Positions 19,485-30,325 of a stretch of 47,756 nt of DNA are shown piece after piece. Position 1 is the stretch's first letter; every line of letters begins with the position of its first letter. The stretch spans positions 1 through 47,756 of the forward strand of contig CAMDGF010000011.1 in NCBI GenBank assembly GCA_945897555.1. The letters are read 5' to 3'. This DNA comes from Klebsiella pneumoniae (lineage in GTDB: Bacteria > Pseudomonadota > Gammaproteobacteria > Burkholderiales > UBA3065). Under the pieces are notes generated by a model. It was not told the DNA's origin and searched no databases. It worked only from the letters and a program-made list of their open reading frames with translations. The position numbers and the translations under genes are program-made.

Positions 19485-20506
19485 GACGCGGCGCTCTCGC
19501 CGGGGGTGGCAGACACCTCGCCGTAAGCCATCTGCAAGGCCTGCCGCACCGGCTGTGGCAGGCCGAGCGCCCACACCTCGTCCCAGGCGAAGTGCCTGGC
19601 CGCGCTAAGGGCGCTGGCTTCGTCGCCAGCACGGCCGATGACGATCTCCAGACGCAGGTGGGTGAGGTCGTGGCGCAGGGTGTGCCACAGGCGACTGCCG
19701 CGCCCCTCGGGCAGGCACCACAGCCCGCCCCAGACGCCACGCTCGGGGCGGCGGACCAGCGTGACCCCGCCCGCGGAGCAGTCGAGCAGCAATTCGACCC
19801 GACGCTGCACCCGCTCGCGCGCCGGCCGCGGGGCCGGGATGTGACGGGCACGGCCGCTCAACCGCGCCTGGCAATCCACCGCCACCGGACAACGCGTGCA
19901 GTCTGGCCGGTTACGGTGACAGACTGTGGCACCGAGATCCATCATCGACTGGGTGTAGGTCGCCGCGGTGCCGGTCGGTGCGTCGAGTGCGGGGAGCCGC
20001 GACTCCGCCTCGGCCCAGAGCCGCTTGAGGATCTGCGACTCGCCGGGCCAACCTTCGATGCCAGCGTGGCGCGCCAGTACACGGCGCACGTTGCCGTCGA
20101 GGATGGCCGCCGGGCGGTCGAAGGCGAGTGAGACGATGGCCGCCGCCGTGGAGCGCCCCACGCCAGGCAAGCGCATCAGGCCCTCGATGTCGGTCGGGAA
20201 GGCACCGCTCGCAGCCACCTCGCAGGCGGCGCGATGCAGATTGCGCGCACGGCTGTAATAGCCGAGGCCCGACCACAGGCCAAGCACCTCGTCGAGCGGT
20301 GCTGCAGCGAGTGCCTGCACGTCGGGAAGGCGTGCGACGAAGCGCCGGTAGGCGGGCAACACAGTGGCGACCTGAGTCTGCTGGAGCATGACCTCGGAGA
20401 CCCAGACACGGTAGGGGTCGCCGGTGGCCTGCCAGGGCAAGCCGTGGCGGCCGAAGTGCCTCTGCCATTCGGTCATCCGTGACGCAAAGTCCTGCGTATT
20501 GGGCAC
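19481..20506 (-). CDS. mutY: Adenine DNA glycosylase MutY
   Basis: A 341-residue base-excision enzyme removing A opposite 8-oxoG. The catalytic Glu is at residue 38 (SEVMLQQTQV), the helix-hairpin-helix is LPGVGRSTAAAIVSLAF with LDGNVRRVLAR supplying the Asp, the [4Fe-4S] cysteines have the pattern C-x6-C-x2-C-x5-C (CHRNRPDCTRCPVAVDC), and a Nudix-like C-terminal domain follows. I prefer GTG 20506 because the N-terminus then matches the E. coli length; ATG 20476 is the alternative. MutM, its partner against 8-oxoG, is at 27.3 kb. Confidence 0.95.
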   Translation of the reverse strand: MPNTQDFASRMTEWQRHFGRHGLPWQATGDPYRVWVSEVMLQQTQVATVLPAYRRFVARLPDVQALAAAPLDEVLGLWSGLGYYSRARNLHRAACEVAASGAFPTDIEGLMRLPGVGRSTAAAIVSLAFDRPAAILDGNVRRVLARHAGIEGWPGESQILKRLWAEAESRLPALDAPTGTAATYTQSMMDLGATVCHRNRPDCTRCPVAVDCQARLSGRARHIPAPRPARERVQRRVELLLDCSAGGVTLVRRPERGVWGGLWCLPEGRGSRLWHTLRHDLTHLRLEIVIGRAGDEASALSAARHFAWDEVWALGLPQPVRQALQMAYGEVSATPGESAAS

Positions 20507-20548
20507 TTTTGGTTTGCCGATGCTGGGAGTTATGGTAATTTTGCCTCA

Positions 20549-21859
20549 ATGACCGACATCCGCGCCCGTCTCTCTGCCCGCAGGCGCCACCAGTTGTGGC
20601 GTGGGGGCATCGGTACCTTGCTGGCAGCCACCGGTTGCCTTGTGGTGTTGACGGCGTTCGGCGTGGCCCCACCCAGCAGCCTGGAACTTCAGGCGCTCCG
20701 CGCGATCGATGCGCCCGAGGGGCTGGCGCTCGAGAGCGTCGGGGGCGACGACAACCACACCTTCCGCTATTCACCCGTCGTCCGTCGCGGCGACACCATG
20801 GGTGATGTGCTGCTGCGGGCTGGCGTGTCCTCGGGCGACATCGCTCGCCTGATGGCCGATCCGAGCGCGCGGCGTGTGCTCGGTGGCGTCAAGCCGGGCC
20901 AGTCGATCGAGGTCGGCATCGACGGCGACGGCGGTCTCGCGCGGTTGGCTTTTGGCGGCGCGGATGGCCACCGCATCGAGATCAGCGCAGCAGCAGAAGG
21001 CTTTGTGGTGCGGACCACCCAAGCAGCCCTGCAGACCCTCCCGCGCTTCGTCAGTGGCGAGATCCGCACCTCCCTGTTCGCTGCCACCGACGAGGCCGGC
21101 ATTCCCGACAACGTGGCGGTGCAGATCGCCGAGATCTTCTCCGGAGTCATCGACTTTCACCGCGGCCTGCGCAAAGGCGACCGCTTCTGGGTGGTCTACG
21201 AGCAGACCCTGCGCGACGGTGAGTCGGCTGGCAGCAGCCGGGTGATCTCTGCCGAGTTCAGCAATGGTGGCACCACCCACAGTGCCTACTGGTTCGAGCC
21301 GCGCGGCCAGCGTGGCGCCTACTATACAGCCGAAGGCAAGAGCCTGCGGCGGCAGTTCCTCTTGTCGCCCCTCGAATTCTCGCGTGTGACCTCCGGATTC
21401 TCGTCTGCACGCTTCCACCCCGTGCTGCAGGAATGGCGCGCGCACCGGGGGGTCGACTACGGCGCACCGGCTGGCACGAGAGTACGTGCCACCGCCGACG
21501 GCGTGATCGAGACCGCCAGCTACTCGGGGGGATACGGCAATCTGGTGGTGATCGCGCACGGCGGCAGTTACAGCACGGCCTACGGCCATCTCTCGAGTTT
21601 TGGCCCCGGCATCCGCAAGGGCGCGCGCGTGGGCCAGGGTGACACCATCGGCTATGTTGGCGCCACTGGCATGGCCACCGGCCCGCACCTGCACTACGAG
21701 TTCCGCGTCAAGGGCGCGCAGATCGATCCGCAGGGTGTACGCATGGCGACATCCTTGGCCCTGAGCGGTGAGTCACGCCGGCTCTTTGAAAAGCAGCGTG
21801 ACCTCGCCCAGCAGCAGATCGGCTTCGCCAAGCAGACGGTCGCCGCCCGTTTCGAGTGA
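20549..21859 (+). CDS. M23-family (LytM) peptidoglycan endopeptidase, membrane-anchored
   Basis: A 436-residue envelope protein. A single N-terminal membrane segment (about 18-38) is followed by an OapA/LysM-like region (VVRRGDTMGDVLLRAGVSSGDI), a middle domain, and the C-terminal metallopeptidase with zinc ligands H299 and D303 (HRGVDYGAPAGT) and H380/H382 (GPHLHYEF). The full metal-binding set suggests an active D,D-endopeptidase like MepM rather than an inactive activator. Transcribed with anmK, another murein-metabolism gene. Confidence 0.92.
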   Translation: MTDIRARLSARRRHQLWRGGIGTLLAATGCLVVLTAFGVAPPSSLELQALRAIDAPEGLALESVGGDDNHTFRYSPVVRRGDTMGDVLLRAGVSSGDIARLMADPSARRVLGGVKPGQSIEVGIDGDGGLARLAFGGADGHRIEISAAAEGFVVRTTQAALQTLPRFVSGEIRTSLFAATDEAGIPDNVAVQIAEIFSGVIDFHRGLRKGDRFWVVYEQTLRDGESAGSSRVISAEFSNGGTTHSAYWFEPRGQRGAYYTAEGKSLRRQFLLSPLEFSRVTSGFSSARFHPVLQEWRAHRGVDYGAPAGTRVRATADGVIETASYSGGYGNLVVIAHGGSYSTAYGHLSSFGPGIRKGARVGQGDTIGYVGATGMATGPHLHYEFRVKGAQIDPQGVRMATSLALSGESRRLFEKQRDLAQQQIGFAKQTVAARFE

Positions 21860-21867
21860 CCCTCGGC

Positions 21868-23046
21868 ATGAGCCGAGCACCAGCACCCGGCGCGTGGTAT
21901 GCCGGCCTGATGTCGGGCACCAGCCTTGATGGCGTCGACGCTGTCCTCGTCCGCTTCGAAGACATCGGGCAGGCCGACTGCGGCGCCAGCCAAGGATACG
22001 GGCCTGGCGTGGACGAATCGGTGTGTGTATCGGCCATCCACCACGCCCACCTGCCCTTTACCACGCGACTGCGTACCGAGCTTCTGGCGCTGCAGCGGCC
22101 CGGCGGACACGACGAGCTCGCGCGCGCAGCCGAGGCGGCGGTCGCGCTGGCCCATCACTGCGCGGAGACGTTGAAGCCGCTGCTCAGCGATACGGGCTTG
22201 ACACCCCTCGATGTCGCCGCCGTGGGCGCGCACGGGCAGACCGTACGACATCATCCACAAGCCGGTTACACCATCCAGCTGCTGGATGGCGCCCTGCTCG
22301 CCGAGCTCACCGGCATGGCAGTGGTGTGCGACTTTCGCTCCGCCGATCTCGCCGCCGGCGGCCAGGGTGCGCCACTGGTGCCGGCGTTCCATGCAGCGCT
22401 GCTCGGCACACGCGTGACCCGCGTGGTGCTCAACATCGGTGGCATGGCGAATCTCACCATCCTCGATGCCGGACGCGCGGTCTCCGGCTTCGACTGTGGA
22501 CCGGGCAACGTGCTGCTCGATGCGTGGATCGGCCGGTGTCGTCAGCAGGCGTTTGACGCCGACGGCGCTTGGGCAGCCAGCGGAAAGGTGCTGCCTGCCC
22601 TGCTCGAGCGCCTGCTCACCCACCCTTTCTTCGCGCGCACGCCGCCCAAGAGTTGTGGCCGGGAGGATTTCGATCTGCATTGGCTCGAAGGCATGCCACT
22701 CGACGGCGAGGATCCGGCCGACGTGCAGGCGACGCTGGCCGAGCTGACGGCGCAGGTGATCGCTCGCGCAGTGGCGGCGCACGCGCCGGATTGCCGTGCC
22801 ATCCTGGTGTGTGGCGGAGGCGCGCGGAACGCCGACCTTTTTGGCCGATTACGCAAAGCCATGCCCAGCTGCACGGTGGATGTCACATCTGCCGTTGGAC
22901 TCGACCCGATGCATGTGGAGGCGACGGCTTTTGCCTGGCTGGCGCGCCAGCACCTCGCCGGCTTGGCGGGCAACCTGCCATCCGTCACCGGCGCACGCGG
23001 GCCTCGCGTGCTCGGCGCAAGCCACCCCGCCCCACGGGTGCGATAG
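21868..23046 (+). CDS. anmK: Anhydro-N-acetylmuramic acid kinase
   Basis: About 392 residues. AnmK phosphorylates and opens anhydroMurNAc during murein recycling. The signature GLMSGTSLDGVDAVLVRF is at the N-terminus, followed by VGAHGQTVRHHP, GGMANLTIL, FDCGPGNVLLDAW and the C-terminal CGGGARNADLFGRL. I use ATG 21868; GTG 21856, which overlaps the previous stop as GTGA, is equally possible and would add four residues. Confidence 0.94.
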   Translation: MSRAPAPGAWYAGLMSGTSLDGVDAVLVRFEDIGQADCGASQGYGPGVDESVCVSAIHHAHLPFTTRLRTELLALQRPGGHDELARAAEAAVALAHHCAETLKPLLSDTGLTPLDVAAVGAHGQTVRHHPQAGYTIQLLDGALLAELTGMAVVCDFRSADLAAGGQGAPLVPAFHAALLGTRVTRVVLNIGGMANLTILDAGRAVSGFDCGPGNVLLDAWIGRCRQQAFDADGAWAASGKVLPALLERLLTHPFFARTPPKSCGREDFDLHWLEGMPLDGEDPADVQATLAELTAQVIARAVAAHAPDCRAILVCGGGARNADLFGRLRKAMPSCTVDVTSAVGLDPMHVEATAFAWLARQHLAGLAGNLPSVTGARGPRVLGASHPAPRVR

Positions 23047-23071
23047 CTCATCTGCCACCGCAGAAACGATC

Positions 23072-23091
23072 AAGGGCCCCGCAGGACCCTT
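23072..23091. terminator. Hairpin between convergent anmK and erpA
   Basis: AAGGGCCC and GGACCCTT pair with one mismatch around a short loop. It sits between the two stops and could serve both strands. T-runs are weak on both sides, so it is a candidate only. Confidence 0.4.
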
Positions 23092-23111
23092 GTCACGGGA
23101 GAGCACCCGAT

Positions 23112-23477
23112 TCAGGCGGAGAAAGACGACCCGCAGCCGCAGGTGGTGGTGGCATTGGGGTTGCGGATGACGAACTGCGCGCCCTCGATGCCTTCGGTGT
23201 AGTCGATCTCGGCACCGACCAGATACTGGTAGCTCATGGGATCGCAGAGCAAGGTGACACCGCCGCGCTCGATGACGGTGTCGTCCTCGGCAGTGGATTC
23301 CTCGAACTGGAAGCCGTATTGGAAGCCTGAGCACCCGCCGCCGCTGACGAACACGCGCAAGCGGATCTCCGGATTGCCTTCTTCAGCGATGAGGTCGCGC
23401 ACCTTGGCGACCGCGCTGTCGGTGAGCAGGATCGGGGCGGGGGCCTCAGTGACGGCAGATTCGGTGATGGCATTCAT
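23112..23477 (-). CDS. erpA: Iron-sulfur cluster insertion protein ErpA
   Basis: A 121-residue A-type Fe-S carrier. The three cluster ligands are Cys49 ([11 protein letters not shown]) and Cys113/Cys115 (CGCGSSFSA), the expected pattern. Supplies clusters to apoproteins such as isoprenoid-synthesis enzymes. The start ATG 23477 is chosen over an upstream in-frame start that adds a non-conserved extension. It follows argC by 62 bases on the same strand. Confidence 0.95.
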   Translation of the reverse strand: MNAITESAVTEAPAPILLTDSAVAKVRDLIAEEGNPEIRLRVFVSGGGCSGFQYGFQFEESTAEDDTVIERGGVTLLCDPMSYQYLVGAEIDYTEGIEGAQFVIRNPNATTTCGCGSSFSA

Positions 23478-23539
23478 GATGGAGTCTCGGCAACGGTTGA
23501 CTCTAGGATTATGGGGACGCACCGGTGCCGCTTCAACCC

Positions 23540-24589
23540 CTATGGCAACAGGGCGATGTCATCGATGCCCAGGGTCTCGGGCAGCCCGCACATCAGGTTC
23601 ATGTTGTGGATGGCCTGCCCGGCGGCCCCCTTGACCAGATTGTCAATGACCGAGAGGACCACCACGGTGTCGCCGCCTTGCGGACGGTGCACCGCGATGC
23701 GACAGGTATTGGCACCCCGTACCGAACGTGTCTCCGGGTGTGAGCCGGCCGGCATCACGTCGACGAATGGCTCGCCCGCGTAGGTGCGCTCGAACAATGA
23801 CTGCAGATCGGCAGAGGTGTCGGTGAGCCGCGCGTAGAGCGTGGCATGGATACCGCGGACCATGGGGGTGAGGTGCGGTACGAAGGTGAGCCCCACGGGC
23901 TTGCCCGACACACCCGCAAGACCCTGACGGATCTCGGGCAGGTGGCGATGACCTGGCACACCATACGCTTTGAAGTTGTCGGCCGACTCGGCAAACAGTG
24001 CATGCACCTCGGCCTTGCGCCCCGCACCACTGACCCCTGATTTGCAATCGGCGATGAGGCTGAGCGGATCGACCACGGCGGCGCGCAGCAGCGGCATGAA
24101 GCCCAGCTGCACCGCCGTGGGATAGCAGCCCGGGTTGGCCACCAGTTGCGCGTTGCGGATGGCATCGCGGTGGAACTCCGGCAGGCCATAGACGGCTGCG
24201 GCCACCCCCGCAGGATCGCCGTGGGCCATGCCGTACCACTTCTCCCATTCCGACACATCTTTGATGCGGAAGTCGGCGGCGAGGTCGATGACCTTGACGC
24301 CCCGCTCCAGCAGGACGCCGGCCTCGTTCATGGCGATGCCGTTGGGCGTGGCAAAGAACACCACGTCGCAGGCCGCCAAAGCGGCCGCGTCGGGGGCGGT
24401 GAAGGCAAGACCGATGCGCCCCCGCAGGTTGGGGAACATCTGCGCGACCGGCATGCCGGCATCGCCGCGCGAGGTGATGACGGCGAGCTCGACTGCTGGA
24501 TGAGTGGCGAGCAGGCGCAGCAGTTCGACACCGGTGTAGCCGGTGCCGCCGACCACACCGACCTTGATGGAGGCTTGCGAAGCGGACAT
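23540..24589 (-). CDS. argC: N-acetyl-gamma-glutamyl-phosphate reductase
   Basis: A 349-residue NADPH-dependent enzyme of arginine synthesis. The Rossmann motif is [19 protein letters not shown], and the catalytic Cys155 lies in [13 protein letters not shown]. The ATG at 24589 is clear. It follows the rplM-rpsI operon terminator and precedes erpA, an order typical of betaproteobacteria. Confidence 0.97.
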   Translation of the reverse strand: MSASQASIKVGVVGGTGYTGVELLRLLATHPAVELAVITSRGDAGMPVAQMFPNLRGRIGLAFTAPDAAALAACDVVFFATPNGIAMNEAGVLLERGVKVIDLAADFRIKDVSEWEKWYGMAHGDPAGVAAAVYGLPEFHRDAIRNAQLVANPGCYPTAVQLGFMPLLRAAVVDPLSLIADCKSGVSGAGRKAEVHALFAESADNFKAYGVPGHRHLPEIRQGLAGVSGKPVGLTFVPHLTPMVRGIHATLYARLTDTSADLQSLFERTYAGEPFVDVMPAGSHPETRSVRGANTCRIAVHRPQGGDTVVVLSVIDNLVKGAAGQAIHNMNLMCGLPETLGIDDIALLP

Positions 24590-24614
24590 GGGATCCCCGT
24601 GGTGACGCAGGACG

Positions 24615-24640
24615 AAAAAAAACCGCCCGAAGGCGGCTTT
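24615..24640 (-). terminator. Intrinsic terminator after rplM-rpsI
   Basis: On the minus strand a GCCGCC/GGCGGT stem with a TTCG tetraloop is followed by eight T residues. It starts about ten bases past the rpsI stop and lies ahead of argC. Confidence 0.9.
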
Positions 24641-24650
24641 CTCTGCGGCC

Positions 24651-25043
24651 TTAGCGCTTGCTGAACTGCTTGCGGCGACGCGCCTTGTGCAGACCGACCT
24701 TCTTGCGCTCGACCTCGCGGGCGTCGCGGGTCATGAGGCCATGACGGCGCAACTCGCCCTTCAGATCGGCGTTGTAATCGACCAGCGCACGCGCCAGCCC
24801 ATGGCGGACAGCACCGGCCTGGCCGGTCTCGCCGCCGCCATCCACGTTGACGGTGACATCGAAGTTGCCGACATTGGCGGTGACTTCGAGCGGCTGACGC
24901 GCGATCATGCGGCCGGTCTCACGAGCGAAGTAGTCGTCGATGGTCTTGCCATTGATGACGAACTTGCCGCTGCCAGATTGGATGAAGACGCGGGCGACCG
25001 AGCTCTTGCGACGGCCTGTTCCGTAGTAGTAATTACCGATCAC
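24651..25043 (-). CDS. rpsI: 30S ribosomal protein S9
   Basis: A 130-residue S9 ending in the conserved RRRKQFSKR tail that contacts the P-site tRNA. It opens [19 protein letters not shown]. The start codon is GTG at 25043, with a GAGGAG ribosome site that overlaps the rplM stop region. Co-transcribed with rplM. Confidence 0.98.
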   Translation of the reverse strand: MIGNYYYGTGRRKSSVARVFIQSGSGKFVINGKTIDDYFARETGRMIARQPLEVTANVGNFDVTVNVDGGGETGQAGAVRHGLARALVDYNADLKGELRRHGLMTRDAREVERKKVGLHKARRRKQFSKR

Positions 25044-25054
25044 TGGGTGGCTCC

Positions 25055-25483
25055 TCAGATTTCCAGGGCGCGCGGCTGCTGGGCGCTATGCGGGTGGCTG
25101 TCGCCGGCGTAGACCTTGAGCTTCTTGAGCATCGCGTAGCCGAGCGGGCCTTTGGGCAGCATGCCCTTGACAGCTTTTTCCAGGGCGCGGCCCGGAAAGC
25201 GCTCCTGCATCTTGCCGAAGGTGGTCTCGGTGATACCGCCCGGGTAGCCACTGTGACGGTAGTACTTCTTGTCCAGAGCCTTGTTGCCGGTGACCTTGAT
25301 CTTCTCGACGTTGACCACGACGATGAAATCGCCGGTATCGACGTGCGGCGTGTAGATGGCCTTGTGCTTGCCACGCAGGCGGTGGGCGATGGCCGAAGCC
25401 AGTCGGCCGAGCACCTTGTCGGTGCCGTCGACCAGGAACCAGTCGCGCTGAACCTCGTGCGGCTTGGCGGAGAACGTTTTCAT
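25055..25483 (-). CDS. rplM: 50S ribosomal protein L13
   Basis: A 142-residue L13, the standard length, beginning [23 protein letters not shown] 25483 is chosen over an in-frame upstream codon at 25504. A good sigma-70 promoter lies about 50-75 bases upstream. First gene of the rplM-rpsI pair. Confidence 0.98.
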   Translation of the reverse strand: MKTFSAKPHEVQRDWFLVDGTDKVLGRLASAIAHRLRGKHKAIYTPHVDTGDFIVVVNVEKIKVTGNKALDKKYYRHSGYPGGITETTFGKMQERFPGRALEKAVKGMLPKGPLGYAMLKKLKVYAGDSHPHSAQQPRALEI

Positions 25484-25529
25484 TGTTGGAATCTCGTGCG
25501 GCAAGGAGCCGGTTCACCAAAAGCCGGCG

Positions 25530-25559
25530 ATTGTAGTGCGGCGAGGTGGGTCGAGTCAA
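25530..25559 (-). promoter_or_regulatory. Sigma-70 promoter for rplM-rpsI
   Basis: On the minus strand TTGACT, an 18-base spacer and TACAAT. The predicted transcript would start near 25523, giving a leader of about 40 bases before the rplM ATG. Confidence 0.75.
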
Positions 25560-25711
25560 CGTTCAAACGCCCTTGAGGTGGGCGGTGGCGGCGTCTTGTC
25601 CTACGGCTGGCCCAGTGTTCCGCGCCGGCGCTCCACACCGCGGTCAGCACGGCCTCGTCTCGGGCACGTGCTAGCATCAGATGCCGTATGGCGTAGACGC
25701 AGGAGCCCGGA

Positions 25712-26143
25712 TTGGAAGCCCGCATCAAGCTGCTCGAGAATGTGTGTTTTGTTGGCGAGACCGGCAGTGGCCACGCGTTGGTGATGGACGGCGCGCCAGA
25801 GGGCGGCGGCCGTAACCTCGGGCCGCGCCCGATGGAGCTGCTGCTGGTGGGAGCGGGCGGCTGCACCAGCTACGACGTGGTGAGCATCCTTCGCAACAGC
25901 AAGCAGGACGTGACCGGCTGTGAGGTAAAAGTGACCGCCGAGCGTGCCGACACCGACCCCAAGGTATTCACCAAGGTGCATCTGCATTTTGTGGTGACAG
26001 GCCGAAAGCTGCTGCCCAACCGGGTCGAACACGCGATCAGGCTCTCGGCCGAAAAATACTGCTCGGCGACGCTCATGTTTGCCAAGACCGCCGAAGTCAC
26101 ACACAGCCACGAAGTGGTGCAGGAGCCGGAAGCCGCAGGCTGA
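25712..26143 (+). CDS. OsmC/YhfA-family protein
   Basis: A 143-residue OsmC-fold protein. The two family cysteines are present in GAGGCTSYDVVSIL and EKYCSATLMFAKTAEV, consistent with thiol-dependent peroxide reduction, though the YhfA subgroup has no firm function. The start is TTG at 25712, supported by AGGAG six bases upstream and the lack of a better codon. Divergent from rplM. Confidence 0.88.
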   Translation: MEARIKLLENVCFVGETGSGHALVMDGAPEGGGRNLGPRPMELLLVGAGGCTSYDVVSILRNSKQDVTGCEVKVTAERADTDPKVFTKVHLHFVVTGRKLLPNRVEHAIRLSAEKYCSATLMFAKTAEVTHSHEVVQEPEAAG

Positions 26144-26156
26144 GCGGGGTGGAAGG

Positions 26157-26173
26157 CAGTGCCGGCCGCACTG
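26157..26173. terminator. Hairpin between convergent OsmC-like gene and coq7
   Basis: CAGTGC-CGGCC-GCACTG, a perfect 6 bp stem with a 5-base loop, lies 14 bases past the OsmC-like stop. No T-run is present, so this is a weak bidirectional terminator candidate. Confidence 0.35.
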
Positions 26174-26231
26174 GCTCGGTGCTGCGCCGCCCGACGACTG
26201 CCACGGCCGCCCTGCCGCGTATCAGAGCTGG

Positions 26232-26855
26232 TCAGACCCAGTGAGCGGTACGAGTCATCAGCTTTGACACCAGCCGCATCGCCTCTTGCGCCGGCACCGG
26301 CAAATCGACGCCACCCCCCTTGAGTGCCGCCTGACGGTGGCCGTCTTCGTCGATCTGCATCTGCTTGAGGATGGCGGCCGAGCGCGCATCTTGCGCCGGC
26401 AAGCGGCCCAGATGATCCTCGAGATGGTCGTAGACCTGACGCTCGGTCTCGGCGAGAAAGCCGAGGTTCACGCGATCACCCAGCGCTCCGGCCAGCGCAC
26501 CCATGGCAAATGAACCGGCATACCACACCGGATTGAGCAGGCTGGTGCGCCCACCGAGTTCGCTGATGCGCTGCGCCGTCCAAGCCAGGTGTTCAGTCTC
26601 TTCCCGTGCTGCCTCACGCATGGCCTGTTGCACCTTGGGATCACGCGCGGTGAGAGCCTGGCCGGCGTAGAGCGCCTGCGCACAGACCTCGCCGACATGA
26701 TTCACCCGCATCAGGCGCGCCACTTCCTGCCGCTGGCTGTCGTCGAGATCGGCCTCTGGCAGCTCGTCTCCGGGGACTGGGCGAGCACTGTGTGCCGACC
26801 CGGCGATGGTGCGCAAGGCGTTGTCGAGCGTGGTGATGAGTGTGTCGATGTTCAT
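26232..26855 (-). CDS. coq7: 2-polyprenyl-3-methyl-6-methoxy-1,4-benzoquinone monooxygenase (Coq7)
   Basis: A 207-residue di-iron hydroxylase of ubiquinone synthesis. The iron ligands are visible in NHVGE (E56), REETEHL (E86 or E88 with H89) and the C-terminal DEDGHR. It is of the Coq7 rather than the UbiF type, which fits a betaproteobacterium. ATG 26855 gives the usual start MNIDTLITTLDNALR. Confidence 0.95.
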   Translation of the reverse strand: MNIDTLITTLDNALRTIAGSAHSARPVPGDELPEADLDDSQRQEVARLMRVNHVGEVCAQALYAGQALTARDPKVQQAMREAAREETEHLAWTAQRISELGGRTSLLNPVWYAGSFAMGALAGALGDRVNLGFLAETERQVYDHLEDHLGRLPAQDARSAAILKQMQIDEDGHRQAALKGGGVDLPVPAQEAMRLVSKLMTRTAHWV

Positions 26856-26910
26856 GCGTCAAGGGTAGCAGACGGTGGGCAGCCGGCCACTCCATCGGAG
26901 GGGTGCCATG

Positions 26911-27019
26911 GCGGCCCACTGCCTGCGGAGGTGGTGCGTGGCGGCCCACCACCTCGGGGGTGGGTGGCGGCCCACTACCTCAGGGGAGGGGTTGGCGGCC
27001 CACTACCTCCGGTGGTGAC
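26911..27019 (+). repeat. Four degenerate tandem repeats, 26-30 bp
   Basis: Units begin at 26911, 26941, 26967 and 26995. Each opens GCGGCCCAC(T/C) and continues (A/G)CCT(C/G).GG then G/T-rich sequence; a weaker unit may precede at about 26881. Units contain self-complementary CCACCACCTC/GGGGTGGGTGG-like stretches, so each could fold. Lies between coq7 and mutM, with no coding support. Confidence 0.8.
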
Positions 27020-27023
27020 TTTC

Positions 27024-27180
27024 CTCGCTCCTCTCGCTGCGCTCGGAAGTCGCTTCGGAAAGACCACCGGACGGGGGCCGCCCGTTTGCGCTTGTGGGTG
27101 CTGCGCTGACCGTCACCGGCGGGCCACCGCACAGGGGAGGCTCTTCGCTGCGACCTCCGAGCGCAGCGAGCGGGAGCGAG
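27024..27180. repeat. 31-bp near-perfect inverted repeat with 96-bp spacer
   Basis: The left arm (27024-27053) and the reverse complement of the right arm (27150-27180) differ by about one indel and two substitutions; both share CTCGCTGCGCTCGGA. Beyond the right arm, 27185-27260 read on the minus strand has GGCGGG-rich units resembling the left tandem units, making the whole 26.88-27.26 kb block roughly mirror-symmetric. Together with the tandem repeats this fills the 407-base gap between coq7 and mutM; no gene is supported there. Confidence 0.75.
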
Positions 27181-27262
27181 AAGAGTCGACCCGAGAAGGG
27201 CCCGCCCACCACCCCGATGGAAGACCCGCCAACCACCCGACCCAGAGCCCGCCCACGACCGA

Positions 27263-28078
27263 TCAACGCTGGCAGTCAGGGCACCAGAAAGTCGAGCGCT
27301 GCCCTAGACGCGCCGAGCGGATCTCGCTGCCGCAAACGACGCAAGGTTGGCCATCGCGGCCGTAGACGCGGTGCTCGAGCTGGAAACAGCCGAGATCGCC
27401 GTTGGCTTGCACGTAATCGCGCAGCGAACTGCCGCCGGCTGCAAGTGCCTCTTGCAGCGTCTCGCGGATGGCTGCCACCAAGCGCGCGCACGCCGGCCGG
27501 CTGAGCCGACGGGCCGCAGTGCCAGGACGGATGCCCGCCCGGAACAATGCCTCGCTGGCGTAGATGTTGCCGACACCGACCACCGTATGCGCATCCATGA
27601 TGACTGTCTTGATCGCCGCCTTACGGCCGCGTGTGGCCTGCCACAGCTTTTCGCCATCCCAATCTGGGTCGAGTGGCTCAGGGCCAAGGTCGCGCAGGAG
27701 GGGATGGTGCTCGGGCAAGCCGGGCACCAGCAGCACCGCTCCAAAGCGCCGCGGGTCGCGCAGGCGCAACACCCGGCCATCGCCCAGCAGGATGTCGACG
27801 TGGTCGTGCTTGCGCGGTGGAGCATCGGCGCGCACCACCGACAGGCTGCCGGACATACCTAGGTGCAGCAGCAGATGGGTATCGCCGAGGTCGGCGAGGA
27901 TGTATTTGCCGCGGCGAGCCAGCGCCACCACGCGGCGATCGACCAGTTGCGCATGCAGGTCGGGCGGCACCGGCCAGCGCAGGCGCGGGTCGCGGACCAC
28001 AGCCCCGGCAAGCGAGCGTCCGACGACATGCGGCTCGATGCCACGGCGGGCGGTCTCTACCTCTGGGAGTTCGGGCAT
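27263..28078 (-). CDS. mutM: Formamidopyrimidine-DNA glycosylase (MutM/Fpg)
   Basis: A 271-residue bifunctional glycosylase/AP lyase removing 8-oxoG. The catalytic Pro2 and Glu3 are in MPELPEVETARRG, Lys58 in RRGKYIL, VVGVGNIYASEALF follows, and the C-terminal zinc finger is C-x2-C...C-x2-C (CVVCGSEI, FWCPDCQR). Downstream on its strand lies the repeat block. Confidence 0.97.
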   Translation of the reverse strand: MPELPEVETARRGIEPHVVGRSLAGAVVRDPRLRWPVPPDLHAQLVDRRVVALARRGKYILADLGDTHLLLHLGMSGSLSVVRADAPPRKHDHVDILLGDGRVLRLRDPRRFGAVLLVPGLPEHHPLLRDLGPEPLDPDWDGEKLWQATRGRKAAIKTVIMDAHTVVGVGNIYASEALFRAGIRPGTAARRLSRPACARLVAAIRETLQEALAAGGSSLRDYVQANGDLGCFQLEHRVYGRDGQPCVVCGSEIRSARLGQRSTFWCPDCQR

Positions 28079-28096
28079 GCGGCTCGGACGCCATAA

Positions 28097-29668
<1,572 letters not shown>

Positions 29669-29683
29669 GCCACCCCATGTCGC

Positions 29684-30325
29684 TCAGGTTTTGCGTCGGT
29701 TGCGCAGCGCGGCAATGAGCAGGGGCGAGATGGAAGCCGCGATGATGACCACCACGATCAGGGACAGGTGCCCCTTGACGAACTCCAGATTGCCAAAGAA
29801 ATAGCCAAGAGGCACCAGTGTGCCCACCCAGAGGACCGCAGCACCGACGCTGAATAACAAGAACTTGCGGTACTCCATTCGACCGAGGCCAGCGACAAAG
29901 GGCACGAAGGTGCGCATCAGCGGCACGAAGCGCGCCACGACGATGGTCTTGCCGCCATGCCGCTCATAGAAGTCGTGGGTGCGTTGCAGGTTGCGCGGGT
30001 TGAGCCACCGCGACTGCGGATCGTCGAACACGGCGGGCCCGATACGCCGAGCGATCCAATAGTTGGTGTTGTCGCCGCACAGCGCCGCAGCGATGAGTAC
30101 ACCCACGATGAGCCAGAGCGGGATGCCGACCAGTGCTGCAACCGCCCCGGCGACGAACAGCAGGCTGTCGCCCGGCAAGAAAGGCGCTACCACAAGCCCG
30201 GTCTCGGCCCAGACGACGAGAAAGAGGATGAGCAGAAAGCCGCTGCCGTAGTCCCGCGCCAGTTGCAAAAGATGCACATCAAAGTGCAGCAACAGATCGG
30301 CGATCGCGGCGAGCGTCTCCGTCAT
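29684..30325 (-). CDS. DedA/SNARE-associated family membrane protein
   Basis: A 213-residue inner-membrane protein of the DedA family, several members of which are linked to undecaprenyl-phosphate or phospholipid recycling. Hydrophobic segments alternate with the conserved ETGLVVAPFLPGDSLLFVAG and RFVPLMRTFVPFVAGLGRM motifs, the latter with the essential Arg residues. The ATG at 30325 overlaps the secF stop by one base (TGATG). Confidence 0.93.
   Translation of the reverse strand: MTETLAAIADLLLHFDVHLLQLARDYGSGFLLILFLVVWAETGLVVAPFLPGDSLLFVAGAVAALVGIPLWLIVGVLIAAALCGDNTNYWIARRIGPAVFDDPQSRWLNPRNLQRTHDFYERHGGKTIVVARFVPLMRTFVPFVAGLGRMEYRKFLLFSVGAAVLWVGTLVPLGYFFGNLEFVKGHLSLIVVVIIAASISPLLIAALRNRRKT

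Noticed and set aside
26911-27019. Possible CRISPR array
   Set aside because: Units are contiguous and degenerate with no spacers, and no cas genes are present.
26589-27365. Several open frames through the repeat block (WRPTTSGG-like repeats)
   Set aside because: The translated repeats arise from non-coding tandem and inverted DNA repeats; frames lack ribosome sites and exist on both strands.
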